Positions 1 through 8,932 of a stretch of DNA of 64,000 nucleotides are shown one piece after another; the stretch's first letter is position 1; the number at the start of each line of letters is the position of its first letter. Made by a program: the position numbers and the translations under genes. The notes beneath the pieces were generated by a model. It saw nothing but the letters and a program-made list of their open reading frames with translations. It was not told where the DNA came from and did not search any database. The DNA is from a bacterium. Its GTDB lineage: Bacteria; Bacillota; Bacilli; Lactobacillales; Streptococcaceae. The stretch is taken from contig CAJNDF010000011.1 of assembly GCA_905221455.1 (NCBI GenBank), positions 9,578 through 73,577 of the forward strand, read 5' to 3'.

Positions 1-200
1 ATATGTTGCAACGGCATAATCTAGCCCCTAAGCGCCTGCAGTTTGTTTATCCAAAGCGGGAAAAGGAAGCCAACATGCTCTTGATTGAGGCTATCAAGGA
101 TGGCTCGACAAGTGGTTTTAAGGTTTTACCCCCTTTGATTGTCCACAATGATGATGGCTCTTATACGTCCGAACTTGAAGAGATTTATTATGGATCATAA
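1..200 (+). CDS. tRNA1(Val) adenine-N6 methyltransferase, C-terminal end (partial)
   Basis: The reading frame is open from the left edge to a TAA at 198-200, so only about the last 65 residues are visible. The sequence [28 protein letters not shown] resembles, in short pieces such as RLQFVYP and ANMLLIEA, the C-terminus of the YfiC/TrmN6 family, class I SAM-dependent methyltransferases that modify A37 of tRNA-Val. The catalytic motifs lie outside the window. Its stop overlaps the start of the GIY-YIG gene, an arrangement I recall as typical for these two genes in Firmicutes. The assignment rests on C-terminal similarity and context only. Confidence 0.65.
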   Translation, partial: MLQRHNLAPKRLQFVYPKREKEANMLLIEAIKDGSTSGFKVLPPLIVHNDDGSYTSELEEIYYGS

Positions 201-474
201 GGCTTATATGTATGTGCTGGAGTGTCGTGATGGTTCCTATTATACAGGATATACGACTGATGTGAGAAGACGCCTTGCTGTCCACAATAGTGGGAAGGGA
301 GCCAAATATACACGAGCACGATTGCCAGTCAAACTCATCTATGCTCAAGGTTTTGCCAGTAAGGAAGAAGCTATGTCGGCAGAAGCCCTGCTCAAGCGTA
401 AGAAACGACCGCAGAAGGAGCAATTTTTATCTGAAAATCAAGATAGAAATTTACTTAGTTATTTTGAAGAGTAG
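190..474 (+). CDS. GIY-YIG nuclease domain protein (UPF0213/YazA-like)
   Basis: A protein of 94 residues made up of a single GIY-YIG domain: [19 protein letters not shown] near the N-terminus carries the YVL...YTG core, followed by the conserved Arg in the RRRL segment and a Glu in the [11 protein letters not shown] helix. This family is related to the nuclease domain of UvrC and Slx1, but the cellular role of the stand-alone bacterial form is poorly known. I chose ATG 190 because it gives the family's usual short N-terminus ([10 protein letters not shown]) and overlaps the upstream stop by 11 bases, which suggests translational coupling. An in-frame ATG at 139 would add 17 residues with no family resemblance. 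A terminator follows at 475-503. Confidence 0.85.
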   Translation: MDHKAYMYVLECRDGSYYTGYTTDVRRRLAVHNSGKGAKYTRARLPVKLIYAQGFASKEEAMSAEALLKRKKRPQKEQFLSENQDRNLLSYFEE

Positions 475-503
475 TGAGGAGCCCTTTGACTCCTCTTACT
501 TTT
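475..503 (+). terminator. Rho-independent terminator after the GIY-YIG gene
   Basis: GAGGAG, an eight-base loop, CTCCTC, then TTACTTTT. It lies directly after the stop codon at 474. Confidence 0.7.
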
Positions 504-530
504 GTCAAAAAGCGAAAAAAATGCTACAAT
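502..530 (+). promoter_or_regulatory. Sigma-A promoter of ppaC
   Basis: TTGTCA (502-507), 17-base spacer, TACAAT (525-530) with TGC directly before it. The start codon is 29 bases downstream of the -10. Confidence 0.75.
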
Positions 531-559
531 AAAGAGAATAAACAAAATGAGGTATTATC

Positions 560-1495
560 ATGTCTAAGATTCTAGTATTTGGTCACCAAAATCCAGACTC
601 AGATGCCATCGGGTCATCTGTAGCCTTTGCCTACCTTGCAAAAGAAGCTTATGGTTTGGATACGGAAGCTGTTGCCCTTGGAACTCCAAATGAAGAAACA
701 GCCTTTGTCTTGAACTATTTTGGTGTGGAAGCACCGCGTGTTATTACTTCTGCTAAAGCAGAAGGTGCAGAGCAAGTTATCCTGACTGACCACAATGAAT
801 TCCAACAATCTGTATCAGATATCGCTGAAGTAGAAGTTTACGGTGTGGTGGACCACCACCGTGTGGCTAACTTTGAAACTGCAAGCCCACTTTACATGCG
901 TTTGGAGCCAGTTGGGTCAGCGTCTTCAATCGTTTACCGTATGTTCAAAGAACATGGTGTAGCTGTTCCTAAAGAGATTGCTGGTTTGATGCTTTCAGGT
1001 TTGATTTCAGATACTCTTCTTTTGAAATCACCAACAACACATCCAACAGATGAAGTCATTGCTCCAGAATTAGCTGAATTGGCTGGTGTCAACCTGGAAG
1101 AATATGGTTTGGCTATGTTGAAAGCTGGTACCAACTTGGTCAGCAAATCTGCTGAAGAATTGATTGACATTGATGCTAAGACTTTTGAATTGAACGGAAA
1201 TAATGTCCGTGTTGCCCAAGTAAACACAGTTGATATCGCTGAAGTTTTGGAACGTCAAGCAGAAATCGAAGCTGCAATGCAAGCTGCCAACACAGCAAAC
1301 GGCTACTCTGACTTTGTCTTGATGATTACAGATATCGTCAACTCAAACTCAGAAATCCTAGCACTTGGTGCTAACATGGATAAGGTCGAAGCGGCTTTCA
1401 ACTTCAAACTTGAAAACAACCATGCCTTCCTTGCTGGAGCCGTTTCACGTAAGAAACAAGTGGTACCTCAATTGACTGAAAGCTTTAATGCTTAA
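560..1495 (+). CDS. ppaC: Manganese-dependent inorganic pyrophosphatase (DHH family)
   Basis: Hydrolyses pyrophosphate to phosphate, which pulls biosynthetic reactions forward; cytoplasmic. 311 residues, the usual length for family II pyrophosphatases. The N-terminal motif [14 protein letters not shown] supplies metal-binding His and Asp residues, and GVVDHHRV near residue 95 is the DHH signature. The C-terminal DHHA2 region ends with the SRKKQ motif (residues about 295-299), which holds the substrate-binding Arg and Lys residues. It is a single-gene unit with its own promoter (502-530) and terminator (1544-1569). Codon usage is typical of a highly expressed streptococcal gene. Confidence 0.97.
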   Translation: MSKILVFGHQNPDSDAIGSSVAFAYLAKEAYGLDTEAVALGTPNEETAFVLNYFGVEAPRVITSAKAEGAEQVILTDHNEFQQSVSDIAEVEVYGVVDHHRVANFETASPLYMRLEPVGSASSIVYRMFKEHGVAVPKEIAGLMLSGLISDTLLLKSPTTHPTDEVIAPELAELAGVNLEEYGLAMLKAGTNLVSKSAEELIDIDAKTFELNGNNVRVAQVNTVDIAEVLERQAEIEAAMQAANTANGYSDFVLMITDIVNSNSEILALGANMDKVEAAFNFKLENNHAFLAGAVSRKKQVVPQLTESFNA

Positions 1496-1543
1496 GATTT
1501 TGAGTGTTAATTCAAATTAGGAAAGGCTAGTTTGACTTATAAC

Positions 1544-1569
1544 GAAAGGAGTTTCGGCTCCTTTTTTTC
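1544..1569 (+). terminator. Terminator after ppaC
   Basis: AAAGGAG, loop TTTCGG, CTCC followed by a run of seven T. Confidence 0.85.
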
Positions 1570-1581
1570 TAGGAGTGAAGC

Positions 1582-2094
1582 ATGTTAGCAAATGGCGATT
1601 TGATTTTTGTGAGAGATGAGTCTGACATAGGACAGGCTATCCAGACTTCCACAGGCAACTATAGCCATGTTGCCATTTATTTGGATGGGATGATTTACCA
1701 TGCTAGTGGACAGGCGGGTATTATCTGTCAGGAACCAGCAGACTTCTTTGAGCCCAATCATTTGTACGACCTCTATGTCTACCCAGAAATGGATATCCAG
1801 TCGGTGAAGGAGAGAGCTTGTAAGCATCTTGGAGCACCCTACAATGCATCTTTCTATCCAGATGGAGATGGTTTTTATTGCTCCCAGTATATAGCACAAG
1901 TCCTACCGATTTTTGAAACTATTCCCATGAAATTTGGAGATGGGGAGCAGGAGATTAGTGATTTTTGGAGAGAGTATTATAAAAAGCTAGGTCTGCCTGT
2001 GCCTCTAAACCAAGCTGGGACCAACCCTAGTCAGTTGGCAGCGTCTCCTCTGTTAGAATGTAAAGAAAGGAATCTTCATGATTCAGATTTTTAA
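1582..2094 (+). CDS. YiiX/YebB-like NlpC/P60-related cysteine hydrolase
   Basis: 170 residues. It begins MLANGDLIFVRDESDIGQAI and contains SHVAIYLDG (candidate catalytic His near residue 30) and FYCSQYI (candidate catalytic Cys near residue 99), the circularly permuted order of the YiiX/YebB branch of the papain-like fold. These proteins are thought to act on amide bonds in lipids or peptides, but the substrate is unknown. No signal peptide is visible, so a cytoplasmic location is likely. It overlaps the next gene by 17 bases, so the two are probably co-translated. The C-terminal tail after residue 145 looks unstructured. Confidence 0.75.
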   Translation: MLANGDLIFVRDESDIGQAIQTSTGNYSHVAIYLDGMIYHASGQAGIICQEPADFFEPNHLYDLYVYPEMDIQSVKERACKHLGAPYNASFYPDGDGFYCSQYIAQVLPIFETIPMKFGDGEQEISDFWREYYKKLGLPVPLNQAGTNPSQLAASPLLECKERNLHDSDF

Positions 2095-2728
2095 TCCCTC
2101 TCGTTTGACGAGACAGCCATTTTTTGGAGAATTGATCCGCTATCTGGACCAGCATGATGATGTGATTCTACGAGAAATCAAGGCTCAATTTCCAGAAGTA
2201 GCAGTTGATAAACTCATGGAAGAGTATATCAAGGCAGGCTTGATTCTACGAGAAAATAAGCGTTATTATCTCAATCTTCCTATGCTGGAATCACTTGATA
2301 GTCTCGAACTGGACCAAGAAATTTTTGTCAGAGAAGACAGTCCAGCCTATCAAGCCTTGTCGGAGCAGAGTTTTGAGACGGAATTGCGCAATCAGACCAA
2401 TGCCGCTATTTTAGTTGAAAAGACCGATTTTGCGCGGACAAAAATGACCTTGTCCAATTATTTCTACAAGGTCAAACATCAGTATCCTTTGACAGAAAAA
2501 CAGCAGGAACTCTATGACATTTTGGGAGATGTTAATCCTGAGTATGCTCTTAAATATATGACGACTTTTTTGTTGAAGTTCCTCAAAAAAGACCAGCTCA
2601 TGCAGAAACGCCGTGATATCTTTGTGGACAGTTTAGTGGTCTTGGGCTATATTGTCCAAAATGAAGATGGGAAGTATGAGTTGGCTGTTGATTTTGATAA
2701 GGAGAGATTAATTTTCTTTAAAAACTAA
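2078..2728 (+). CDS. Streptococcal protein of unknown function (DUF1803-like)
   Basis: 216 residues, no signal peptide and no membrane segment. The start MIQIFNPSRLTRQPFFGELIRYL and the mixed alpha/charged pattern match what I remember as DUF1803, a family confined to streptococci and relatives. The first 70 residues resemble a small winged-helix-like unit (VILREIKAQFPEV...LMEEYIKAGLILRENKRYYLN), so nucleic-acid binding is possible but unproven. SD sequence AAAGGA lies before ATG 2078. It overlaps the hydrolase gene upstream and shares a bidirectional terminator with murE downstream. Confidence 0.6.
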   Translation: MIQIFNPSRLTRQPFFGELIRYLDQHDDVILREIKAQFPEVAVDKLMEEYIKAGLILRENKRYYLNLPMLESLDSLELDQEIFVREDSPAYQALSEQSFETELRNQTNAAILVEKTDFARTKMTLSNYFYKVKHQYPLTEKQQELYDILGDVNPEYALKYMTTFLLKFLKKDQLMQKRRDIFVDSLVVLGYIVQNEDGKYELAVDFDKERLIFFKN

Positions 2729-2761
2729 AACAAGGTTAGGAATGCCTCCTAGCCTTGTTTT
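2727..2761. terminator. Bidirectional terminator between the DUF1803-like gene and murE
   Basis: AAAACAAGGTTAGGA, five-base loop, TCCTAGCCTTGTTTT. The A-run and T-run flanks let it serve both convergent genes. Confidence 0.9.
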
Positions 2762-2765
2762 GTGA

Positions 2766-4211
2766 TTATAAATAATTTTCTGCGACGGCTGCATCTCCTG
2801 GGTAGGCTTCTTTCTTACCTTGGATGATTTGGTAGCAATCGGCCCCCTTACCAGCAATAATAACTGCATCTAATTCGTGATTTGTGATAGCCATGGCTGC
2901 CTTGATGGCTTCTTGACGATCCGCAATCTTTTCAACAGGATGGTTGATATAGCTACTAATTTCATCTGCAATGGCCATTGGGTCTTCATAGTTGGGGTCA
3001 TCAGCAGTCAGAAAGACTTGAATCTCAGGGTGTTGATTAAGGAGGAGGCCAAAGTCCTTACGACGACTTTCTCCCTTGTTTCCTGTCGAACCCAGAACCA
3101 GTGCAATCTTTCCAGTTTGATGAGTTTCTACGACGTTGATTAGTTTTTTCAGACTATCCCCATTGTGGGCATAGTCGATGAAGACCTTGGCGCCATTTTT
3201 CTGAGTCAGGACTTCCATACGACCAGGGACGCGGGTTGCAGCAATTCCTTTTTTGATGTCCTCAAGACTTGCTCCCAGACGAAGGCAAGCAAGTCCGGCA
3301 GCAACTGCATTTTCTTGGTTGAAGTGACCAATCAGTTGGATATCATAATCACCAGCGAGTTTCCCGCTTGCTGAAAAGCTAAAGGCTTTAGAATTCTCGA
3401 TTTGGTTACTTGACTGACTACCATAGAAATCATGGTCTTGATCTTCCACCTGTTCTTTCAAGATAGAAAAATGGTCCATGTCACTGTTAATGATGACTGC
3501 TCGGCTATTTTCCATCAAGAGACGCTTGTGGTAGAAGTAGTCTTCAAAGCTAGGGTGTTCAATAGGGCCAATATGGTCTGGGCTGATATTGAGGAAAACT
3601 CCTACATCAAAGGTTAGACCATAGACTCGTTTGACCAGATAGGCTTGACTAGATACCTCCATAATAAGGTGGGTGCGGTCATTTTGCACAGCTTGATTCA
3701 TCATGTCAAAGAGGTCAATGCTCTCAGGAGTTGTCAATGCTGACTTAAAGAAAGTCTGACCATCTAGAGTTGTGTTCATGGTCGACAACATTGCAGGTCG
3801 ATGCCCTTGAGACAAAATGTTATAGGCGAAATAGGCTGCTGTTGTCTTACCCTTAGTACCAGTGAAGGCCAGGAGTTTGAGCTTGTCTTGTGGATTGCCA
3901 TAAAATTCCATAGCAATCAAACTCATGGCTTTCTTGATATCGCTGACGATAATGGCAGGAATACCAACCTCATAGTCCTTTTCAGCCACATACCAACCGA
4001 GTCCTTGAGAGATGGCTGAAAGAAGAAAGTCCTTCTTAAAGGCAGCTCCCTTGACGAAAAAGAGGCTCTTCTCTTTGGCCTTGCGGCTGTCATAGCAGAT
4101 AGTATCAAAGACGACATTGCTGTAGTTGTAGTGGTAGTGTCCTTGGTCGATAATCTCGCGGAAGAGACCATCTTTTTTTAGTATATCTAATACGGTTTCA
4201 ATCTTTATCAT
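2766..4211 (-). CDS. murE: UDP-MurNAc-L-alanyl-D-glutamate--L-lysine ligase
   Basis: Adds the third stem-peptide amino acid in cytoplasmic peptidoglycan precursor synthesis. 481 residues. The ATP loop is [14 protein letters not shown] (near residue 115) and the Mur-ligase middle motif is present ([10 protein letters not shown]). The DDPN sequence in [10 protein letters not shown] near residue 405 is the form associated with L-lysine rather than diaminopimelate addition, as expected for a streptococcus. Start ATG at 4211 has only a weak SD (AGAAAG) and lies about 7 bases from a -10 hexamer, so the transcript may be leaderless. It is divergent from the flippase gene. Confidence 0.95.
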   Translation of the reverse strand: MIKIETVLDILKKDGLFREIIDQGHYHYNYSNVVFDTICYDSRKAKEKSLFFVKGAAFKKDFLLSAISQGLGWYVAEKDYEVGIPAIIVSDIKKAMSLIAMEFYGNPQDKLKLLAFTGTKGKTTAAYFAYNILSQGHRPAMLSTMNTTLDGQTFFKSALTTPESIDLFDMMNQAVQNDRTHLIMEVSSQAYLVKRVYGLTFDVGVFLNISPDHIGPIEHPSFEDYFYHKRLLMENSRAVIINSDMDHFSILKEQVEDQDHDFYGSQSSNQIENSKAFSFSASGKLAGDYDIQLIGHFNQENAVAAGLACLRLGASLEDIKKGIAATRVPGRMEVLTQKNGAKVFIDYAHNGDSLKKLINVVETHQTGKIALVLGSTGNKGESRRKDFGLLLNQHPEIQVFLTADDPNYEDPMAIADEISSYINHPVEKIADRQEAIKAAMAITNHELDAVIIAGKGADCYQIIQGKKEAYPGDAAVAENYL

Positions 4212-4218
4212 ACTTTCT

Positions 4219-4247
4219 ATTGTAAACCGAAAGTCGTAAATTTACAA
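4219..4247 (-). promoter_or_regulatory. Promoter of murE, overlapping the opposite promoter
   Basis: On the minus strand TTGTAA (4247-4242), 17-base spacer, TACAAT (4224-4219). Only seven bases, AGAAAGT, separate the -10 from the ATG. The -35 shares five bases with the -35 of the plus-strand promoter. Confidence 0.6.
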
Positions 4248-4269
4248 GTAACAAGGAAAAGTTTATAAT
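4241..4269 (+). promoter_or_regulatory. Promoter of the flippase gene
   Basis: TTTACA (4241-4246), 17-base spacer, TATAAT (4264-4269). The start codon is 47 bases downstream of the -10. Confidence 0.75.
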
Positions 4270-4316
4270 GGAAGATAAGGAGTTTTTCCTAGTTATCAAA
4301 ATTGAATGAGGAATCT

Positions 4317-5939
4317 ATGTCGCACGAAAACAATCACCAGCAGGCCCAGATGTTACGGGGGACTGCTTGGTTAACGGCTAGTAACTTTGTCAGTCGCCTA
4401 CTCGGGGCTATTTACATTATCCCTTGGTACATCTGGATGGGGTCTTATGCAGCTACGGCCAATGGTCTCTTTACCATGGGCTACAATATCTATGCCTGGT
4501 TCTTGCTGGTTTCAACAGCGGGGATTCCAGTTGCAGTGGCCAAGCAAGTTGCCAAATATAATACCATGCGAGAAGAGGAGCATAGCTTTGCCCTGATTCG
4601 GAGCTTTCTAGGCTTTATGACAGGACTAGGCCTCGTTTTTGCCCTAATCTTGTATGTCTTTGCTCCTTGGCTAGCAGACTTGTCTGGCGTGGGTAAAGAC
4701 TTGATCCCAATCATGCAAAGCTTGGCTTGGGGAGTCTTGATTTTCCCATCTATGAGTGTTATCCGAGGATTTTTCCAAGGGATGAATAATCTCAAACCTT
4801 ATGCCATGAGCCAAATCGCTGAGCAGGTCATTCGTGTTATCTGGATGCTCTTAGCAACCTTTATCATTATGAAGCTCGGTTCAGGAGATTACCTAGCAGC
4901 GGTTACCCAATCGACCTTTGCTGCCTTTGTCGGCATGGTGGCCAGTTTTGCAGTTTTGATTTATTTCCTTGCCCAAGAAGGTTTACTCAAAAGAGTCCTT
5001 GAAACAGGGGATAAGATTAACAGCAAGCGTCTCTTGGTCGATACCATTAAGGAAGCCATTCCTTTTATCCTGACAGGGTCTGCCATCCAGCTTTTCCAGA
5101 TTTTGGACCAGATGACCTTTATCAATAGTATGAGTTGGTTTACCAACTACAGTAACGAAGACTTGGTTGTCATGTTTTCTTATTTCTCAGCCAATCCTAA
5201 TAAAATCACGATGATTTTGATTTCTGTAGGGGTTTCAATTGGGGGTGTCGGTTTGCCGCTTTTGACTGAAAACTATGTCAAGGGGGATTTGAGAGCAGCT
5301 TCTCGTCTAGTCCAGGACAGTATTACCATGCTTTTCTTATTCCTGTTGCCAGCAACGGTTGGAGTGGTCATGGTAGGAGAACCTCTTTATACGGTTTTCT
5401 ACGGCAAGCCAGATAGTTTGGCTATGGGCTTGTTTGTCTTTGCAGTTTTGCAGTCTACTATTTTAGGTCTGTACATGGTCTTGTCTCCAATGCTTCAGGC
5501 TATGTTCCGCAACCGCAAGGCCGTTCTCTATTTTATCTATGGTTCTATTGCCAAGCTAGTCTTGCAAATACCTACCATCGCCCTCTTCCACAGTTATGGT
5601 CCTTTGATTTCCACAACTATCGGTCTTATCATTCCTAACGTCTTGATGTATCGTGATATTTGTAAGGTAACGGGTGTCAAGCGAAAGGTGATTTTGAAGC
5701 GAACCATTTTAATCAGTTTGTTGACCCTTGTTATGTTCATCGGTGTCGGTGCCATCCAGTGGATTTTAGGATTTGTCTTCCAACCGAGTGGACGTTTGTG
5801 GAGCTTCCTTTATGTAGCCTTTGTCGGTGCCATGGGTGGAGGAGTATATGGAGCCATGAGTCTCCGTACTCGTTTATTGGATAAGGTGATTGGAAAAGCC
5901 CAAGCAGATCGCCTGCGAGCAAAATTAAAAATTTCTTAA
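4317..5939 (+). CDS. MATE/MOP-superfamily lipid flippase (YtgP/MurJ-like)
   Basis: 540 residues with about 14 hydrophobic segments, starting GTAWLTASNFVSRLLGAIYIIPWY, the N-terminal signature of the polysaccharide-transporter (PST/MurJ-like) branch. YtgP of S. pyogenes and B. subtilis, the closest family I know, can replace E. coli MurJ, so export of lipid II across the cytoplasmic membrane is the likely role. Position opposite murE supports a cell-wall function. ATG 4317 is preferred over TTG 4302 because GAGG at 4308-4311 lies at a good distance. A terminator-like inverted repeat follows at 5957-6010. Confidence 0.85.
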   Translation: MSHENNHQQAQMLRGTAWLTASNFVSRLLGAIYIIPWYIWMGSYAATANGLFTMGYNIYAWFLLVSTAGIPVAVAKQVAKYNTMREEEHSFALIRSFLGFMTGLGLVFALILYVFAPWLADLSGVGKDLIPIMQSLAWGVLIFPSMSVIRGFFQGMNNLKPYAMSQIAEQVIRVIWMLLATFIIMKLGSGDYLAAVTQSTFAAFVGMVASFAVLIYFLAQEGLLKRVLETGDKINSKRLLVDTIKEAIPFILTGSAIQLFQILDQMTFINSMSWFTNYSNEDLVVMFSYFSANPNKITMILISVGVSIGGVGLPLLTENYVKGDLRAASRLVQDSITMLFLFLLPATVGVVMVGEPLYTVFYGKPDSLAMGLFVFAVLQSTILGLYMVLSPMLQAMFRNRKAVLYFIYGSIAKLVLQIPTIALFHSYGPLISTTIGLIIPNVLMYRDICKVTGVKRKVILKRTILISLLTLVMFIGVGAIQWILGFVFQPSGRLWSFLYVAFVGAMGGGVYGAMSLRTRLLDKVIGKAQADRLRAKLKIS

Positions 5940-5956
5940 AAAATAATTTATAAATA

Positions 5957-6010
5957 AAATGAATAAGTTGAGTTTTTTAAAAACCAAATCACTCTCTTAT
6001 TCATTTTTTA
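5957..6010 (+). terminator. Terminator-like inverted repeat after the flippase gene
   Basis: AAAATGAATAAG pairs with CTTATTCATTTTTT across a loop of roughly 20 bases, ending in a T-run. Confidence 0.6.
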
Positions 6011-6084
6011 TTGTTTGAATTGGATATAAAATGTAAAACAGAGAATAAATAACGAAAGTAATTGAATTTTATGTCAAAAAACAC

Positions 6085-6113
6085 TTGACTAAAAAGTAGT
6101 TAATCTGTATAAT
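6085..6113 (+). promoter_or_regulatory. Strong sigma-A promoter of aliB
   Basis: TTGACT (6085-6090), 17-base spacer, TATAAT (6108-6113). A strong SD, AGGAGG, follows at 6132-6137, eight bases before ATG 6146. Confidence 0.85.
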
Positions 6114-6145
6114 AAAACAAATATTTAAATCAGGAGGTTCTGGAA

Positions 6146-8104
6146 ATGAAAAAGTCTAAGGCCAAGTATGCAACACTTGCAGGTGTCGTGCTAAGTGCAG
6201 GTATTTTGTTAAGTGCCTGTGGAAATTCTAGCACAGCGTCAAAAACATATAACTATGTTTACGTAAGTGACCCATCAAGTTTGAACTATCTAGCAGAAAA
6301 CCGTGCAACAACCAATGATATTGTGACCAATCTGGTAGATGGTCTCATGGAAAATGACCGATATGGGAACTATGTCCCGTCCTTGGCAGAGGATTGGAGT
6401 GTTTCTCAAGACGGTTTGACCTATACCTACAAACTGCGTAAAGATGCTAAATGGTATACTGCAGATGGAGATGAATATGCTCCTGTTACTGCCCAAGATT
6501 TTGTCACTGGTTTGAAATATGCAGCTGATAAAAAATCAGAAGCTTTGTACTTAGTGCAAGAATCCGTAGCAGGTTTGGATGACTACATTAACGGTAAAAC
6601 AACAGATTTTTCAACTGTCGGAGTTAAGGCTCTTGATGACCAAACCGTTCAATATACTTTGACACGACCAGAATCTTACTGGAACTCAAAAACAACCTCA
6701 ACCATTCTCTTCCCCGTTAATGCGGATTTCTTGAAATCAAAAGGGGATGATTTTGGGAAGGTAGACCCATCTAGTATTTTGTACAATGGACCTTTCTTGA
6801 TGAAATCCTTTGTTTCAAAATCAGTTATCGAATTCAAGAAAAATCCTAACTACTGGGATGCTAAAAATGTCTTTGTAGATGATGTCAAATTGGCCTATTA
6901 TGATGGTAGTGACCAAGATGCACTGGCTCGTAACTATGTAGAGGGAGCCTATAGCTACGCTCGTCTCTATCCAAATAGTTCAAGCTTTGAAGGAATTAAA
7001 GAGAAGAATAAGGATAATATCATCTATAGTCTGCAAGATGCTACTTCTTACTTCTTAAACTTCAACTTGGATAGAAAATCTTATAAATTCACTTCCAAGA
7101 CAAGTGATGCTGAAAAGAAATCAACTCAGGAAGCTGTTCTCAACAAAAACTTCCGTCAAGCCATTAATTTTGCCTATGATCGTACAGCCTATGGAGCTCA
7201 ATCTCAGGGTGAAGATGGGGCAACGAAGATTCTCAGAAACCTTTTGGTTCCACCAACCTTTGTCTCAGCTGATGGTAAGAACTTTGGTGAAATGGTAGCT
7301 TCAAAAGTTGTCAATTATGGTAAGGAATGGCAAGGAATCAACTTTGCGGATGCCCAGGATCCATACTACAATGCTGAAAAAGCTAAAGCCAAATTTGCTG
7401 AAGCTAAGAAAGAACTCCAAGCCAAAGGAGTTCAATTCCCTATCCACTTGGACATGACAGTTGACCAAGCTGCTAAAAAGAGTGTCCAAGAGGCAAATTC
7501 TATGAAGCAATCTATTGAAGCAGCTTTAGGTGCAGAAAATGTTGTAATTGATATTCAACAACTCACTACTGAAGATTATGACAATTCAAGCTATTTGGCT
7601 CAGACAGCAGCTCAGAAGGATTATGATCTTTACAACGGTGGTTGGGGTCCTGATTACCAAGATCCTTCAACCTATCTTGATGTCTTTAATGTTCATTCTG
7701 GTGGTCTGATGCAAAATATAGGTTTAGAGCCAGGTGAAGCCAATGACAAGGCCAAGGCTGTTGGATTGGATGTCTACACTCAAATGTTGGAAGAAGCTAA
7801 CAAGGAACAAGATCTTGCGAAACGCTATGAAAAATATGCTGAGATCCAAGCTTGGTTGGTAGATAGTGCTTTAGCAATTCCAAATGTTTCTAAGGGTGGA
7901 ACACCAGTATTGAGAAAAACTGTTCCTTTCTCAGAACCATATTCATTAGCTGGTAATAAAGGCATCGAATCATATAAATACCTCAAAGTACAAGATAAGA
8001 CAGTCACAAAAGACGAATACGAAAAAGCAAAAGAAAAATGGTTGAAAGAAAAAGAAGAATCCAATAAAAAAGCCCAAGAAGAATTGGCAAAACATGTCAA
8101 ATAA
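6146..8104 (+). CDS. aliB: Oligopeptide-binding lipoprotein AliB-like (SBP family 5)
   Basis: Binds extracellular oligopeptides and passes them to the Ami/Opp ABC transporter. 652 residues with a lipoprotein signal peptide ending in LSAC (Cys25), then an SBP_bac_5 domain with YVYVSDPSSLNYL, LAEDWSVSQDGLTYTYKLR and the late DYDLYNGGWGPDYQDPSTYLD segment typical of AmiA/AliA/AliB. No permease or ATPase genes are nearby, as expected for the orphan Ali proteins, which borrow the Ami permease. The Lys/Glu-rich C-terminus is normal for this family. Position next to murE and the flippase matches aliB of S. pneumoniae as I remember it; AliA and AliB are alike, so the symbol rests partly on position. 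Confidence 0.85.
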   Translation: MKKSKAKYATLAGVVLSAGILLSACGNSSTASKTYNYVYVSDPSSLNYLAENRATTNDIVTNLVDGLMENDRYGNYVPSLAEDWSVSQDGLTYTYKLRKDAKWYTADGDEYAPVTAQDFVTGLKYAADKKSEALYLVQESVAGLDDYINGKTTDFSTVGVKALDDQTVQYTLTRPESYWNSKTTSTILFPVNADFLKSKGDDFGKVDPSSILYNGPFLMKSFVSKSVIEFKKNPNYWDAKNVFVDDVKLAYYDGSDQDALARNYVEGAYSYARLYPNSSSFEGIKEKNKDNIIYSLQDATSYFLNFNLDRKSYKFTSKTSDAEKKSTQEAVLNKNFRQAINFAYDRTAYGAQSQGEDGATKILRNLLVPPTFVSADGKNFGEMVASKVVNYGKEWQGINFADAQDPYYNAEKAKAKFAEAKKELQAKGVQFPIHLDMTVDQAAKKSVQEANSMKQSIEAALGAENVVIDIQQLTTEDYDNSSYLAQTAAQKDYDLYNGGWGPDYQDPSTYLDVFNVHSGGLMQNIGLEPGEANDKAKAVGLDVYTQMLEEANKEQDLAKRYEKYAEIQAWLVDSALAIPNVSKGGTPVLRKTVPFSEPYSLAGNKGIESYKYLKVQDKTVTKDEYEKAKEKWLKEKEESNKKAQEELAKHVK

Positions 8105-8116
8105 GGATTTTTCAAG

Positions 8117-8152
8117 AAAAACGATGGTTTCGAAAGAAGCTGTCGTTTTTTA
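8117..8152 (+). terminator. Terminator after aliB
   Basis: AAAAACGA and TCGTTTTTT bracket a loop of about 18 bases, ending in a T-run. Confidence 0.7.
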
Positions 8153-8214
8153 ATAGAATGATGGAAAATTTGGAAGAAAAGTGCTTACATTTTTCCTTAG
8201 TTAATTGAGTTTAT

Positions 8215-8405
8215 GCTATAATAAATATAAGAAACTGCGTTCGAAAATCTCCCCGATCTTAATTGAAGTATGCACATGCTAGGGTAATGTTATAGGAGGG
8301 GTGCTATCTACTGTAAACGTAAGATAAAACGCAACAAATGATAGGTTCTTCTTTATGTGAAGAGTTCTTATCTGCCTATTTACTAATCGTTATGGAGGTA
8401 ACATC
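8215..8405 (+). ncRNA. Long structured 5' leader of the 151-residue unknown gene
   Basis: An extended -10 (TATGCTATAAT, ending near 8221) should start transcription near 8228, leaving a leader of about 180 bases. It holds several complementary segments: TGCGTT 8236-8241 with AACGCA 8328-8333; ATCTT 8256-8260 with AAGAT 8321-8325; CTCC/CCCC at 8249-8254 with the GGAGGGG run at 8295-8301, which would cross the previous stem as a pseudoknot; and a hairpin TCTTC...GAAGA near 8347-8363. No T-run ends it, so it looks like a leader rather than a free sRNA. I do not recognise a riboswitch class. Confidence 0.45.
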
Positions 8406-8861
8406 ATGGGCGCTATTATGGAGTTTGCGACAGAAAAACAGATTGCACCATTTCTTTCAACTTGTCGCATTGAAGGGCAAAATAATTTTCTGATGGCCTT
8501 CAAGAAAAAGACATGGTTGAAATCCTTTATTGATTTCTTCGTTATAGGAGGAAGTTACTATGTTCAATCGAGTGTGAAGCCTAAGATTCTGGCATTCACA
8601 CCTAAGGGAATCTACTTGATGGACATCAGTGATATAACTGAGAATCGTTTTAGTCAAGTCCTTGAGATGCCTTGGAATCAGGTTAAAGATTTTACTTATA
8701 AGCCAGTCTTGAATACAGTTAGACTTAATTGGAACTATCAAAATGAAGCCTATATGTTTTCCGTGGATGTCGGTCAGGTTAGTCAACGTGTGGGCCAGTA
8801 TCAATTTAACAAAGAGCATTATGACTATTTAGCCCAACAGGATTTCTTTCGGTCCAAGTAA
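8406..8861 (+). CDS. Protein of unknown function, 151 residues
   Basis: I do not recognise the family. It has no signal peptide; a mildly hydrophobic stretch near residues 38-50 (SFIDFFVIGGSYYV) is too polar to be a confident membrane segment. The pattern of short beta-like segments (KILAFTPKGIYLMDISDI...VLEMPWNQVKDFTYK) resembles a PH-like or GRAM-like fold of the kind seen in bacterial proteins that set a threshold response, but this is inference. ATG 8406 is preceded by GGAGG at 8394-8398. It is a single gene between two terminators and follows an unusually long leader, so its expression may be controlled after transcription starts. Confidence 0.7.
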   Translation: MGAIMEFATEKQIAPFLSTCRIEGQNNFLMAFKKKTWLKSFIDFFVIGGSYYVQSSVKPKILAFTPKGIYLMDISDITENRFSQVLEMPWNQVKDFTYKPVLNTVRLNWNYQNEAYMFSVDVGQVSQRVGQYQFNKEHYDYLAQQDFFRSK

Positions 8862-8881
8862 ACACAAGTAATCATCGTCAC

Positions 8882-8914
8882 AAAAGGATCTGGAATATTT
8901 TCTGGATTCTTTTT
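8882..8914 (+). terminator. Terminator after the 151-residue unknown gene
   Basis: AAGGATC pairs with GATTCTT (one G-T pair) ahead of a T-run. Confidence 0.6.
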
Positions 8915-8932
8915 AGCTTTACTCGATAAGTG

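Noticed and set aside
2766..4211. Several plus-strand open frames within murE
   Set aside because: They have no SD sequences and no recognisable protein features, and lie fully inside a well-supported gene.
8215..8405. 6S RNA or another stand-alone ncRNA upstream of 8406
   Set aside because: The 5' and 3' ends do not pair and there is no terminator, so a leader is the better reading.
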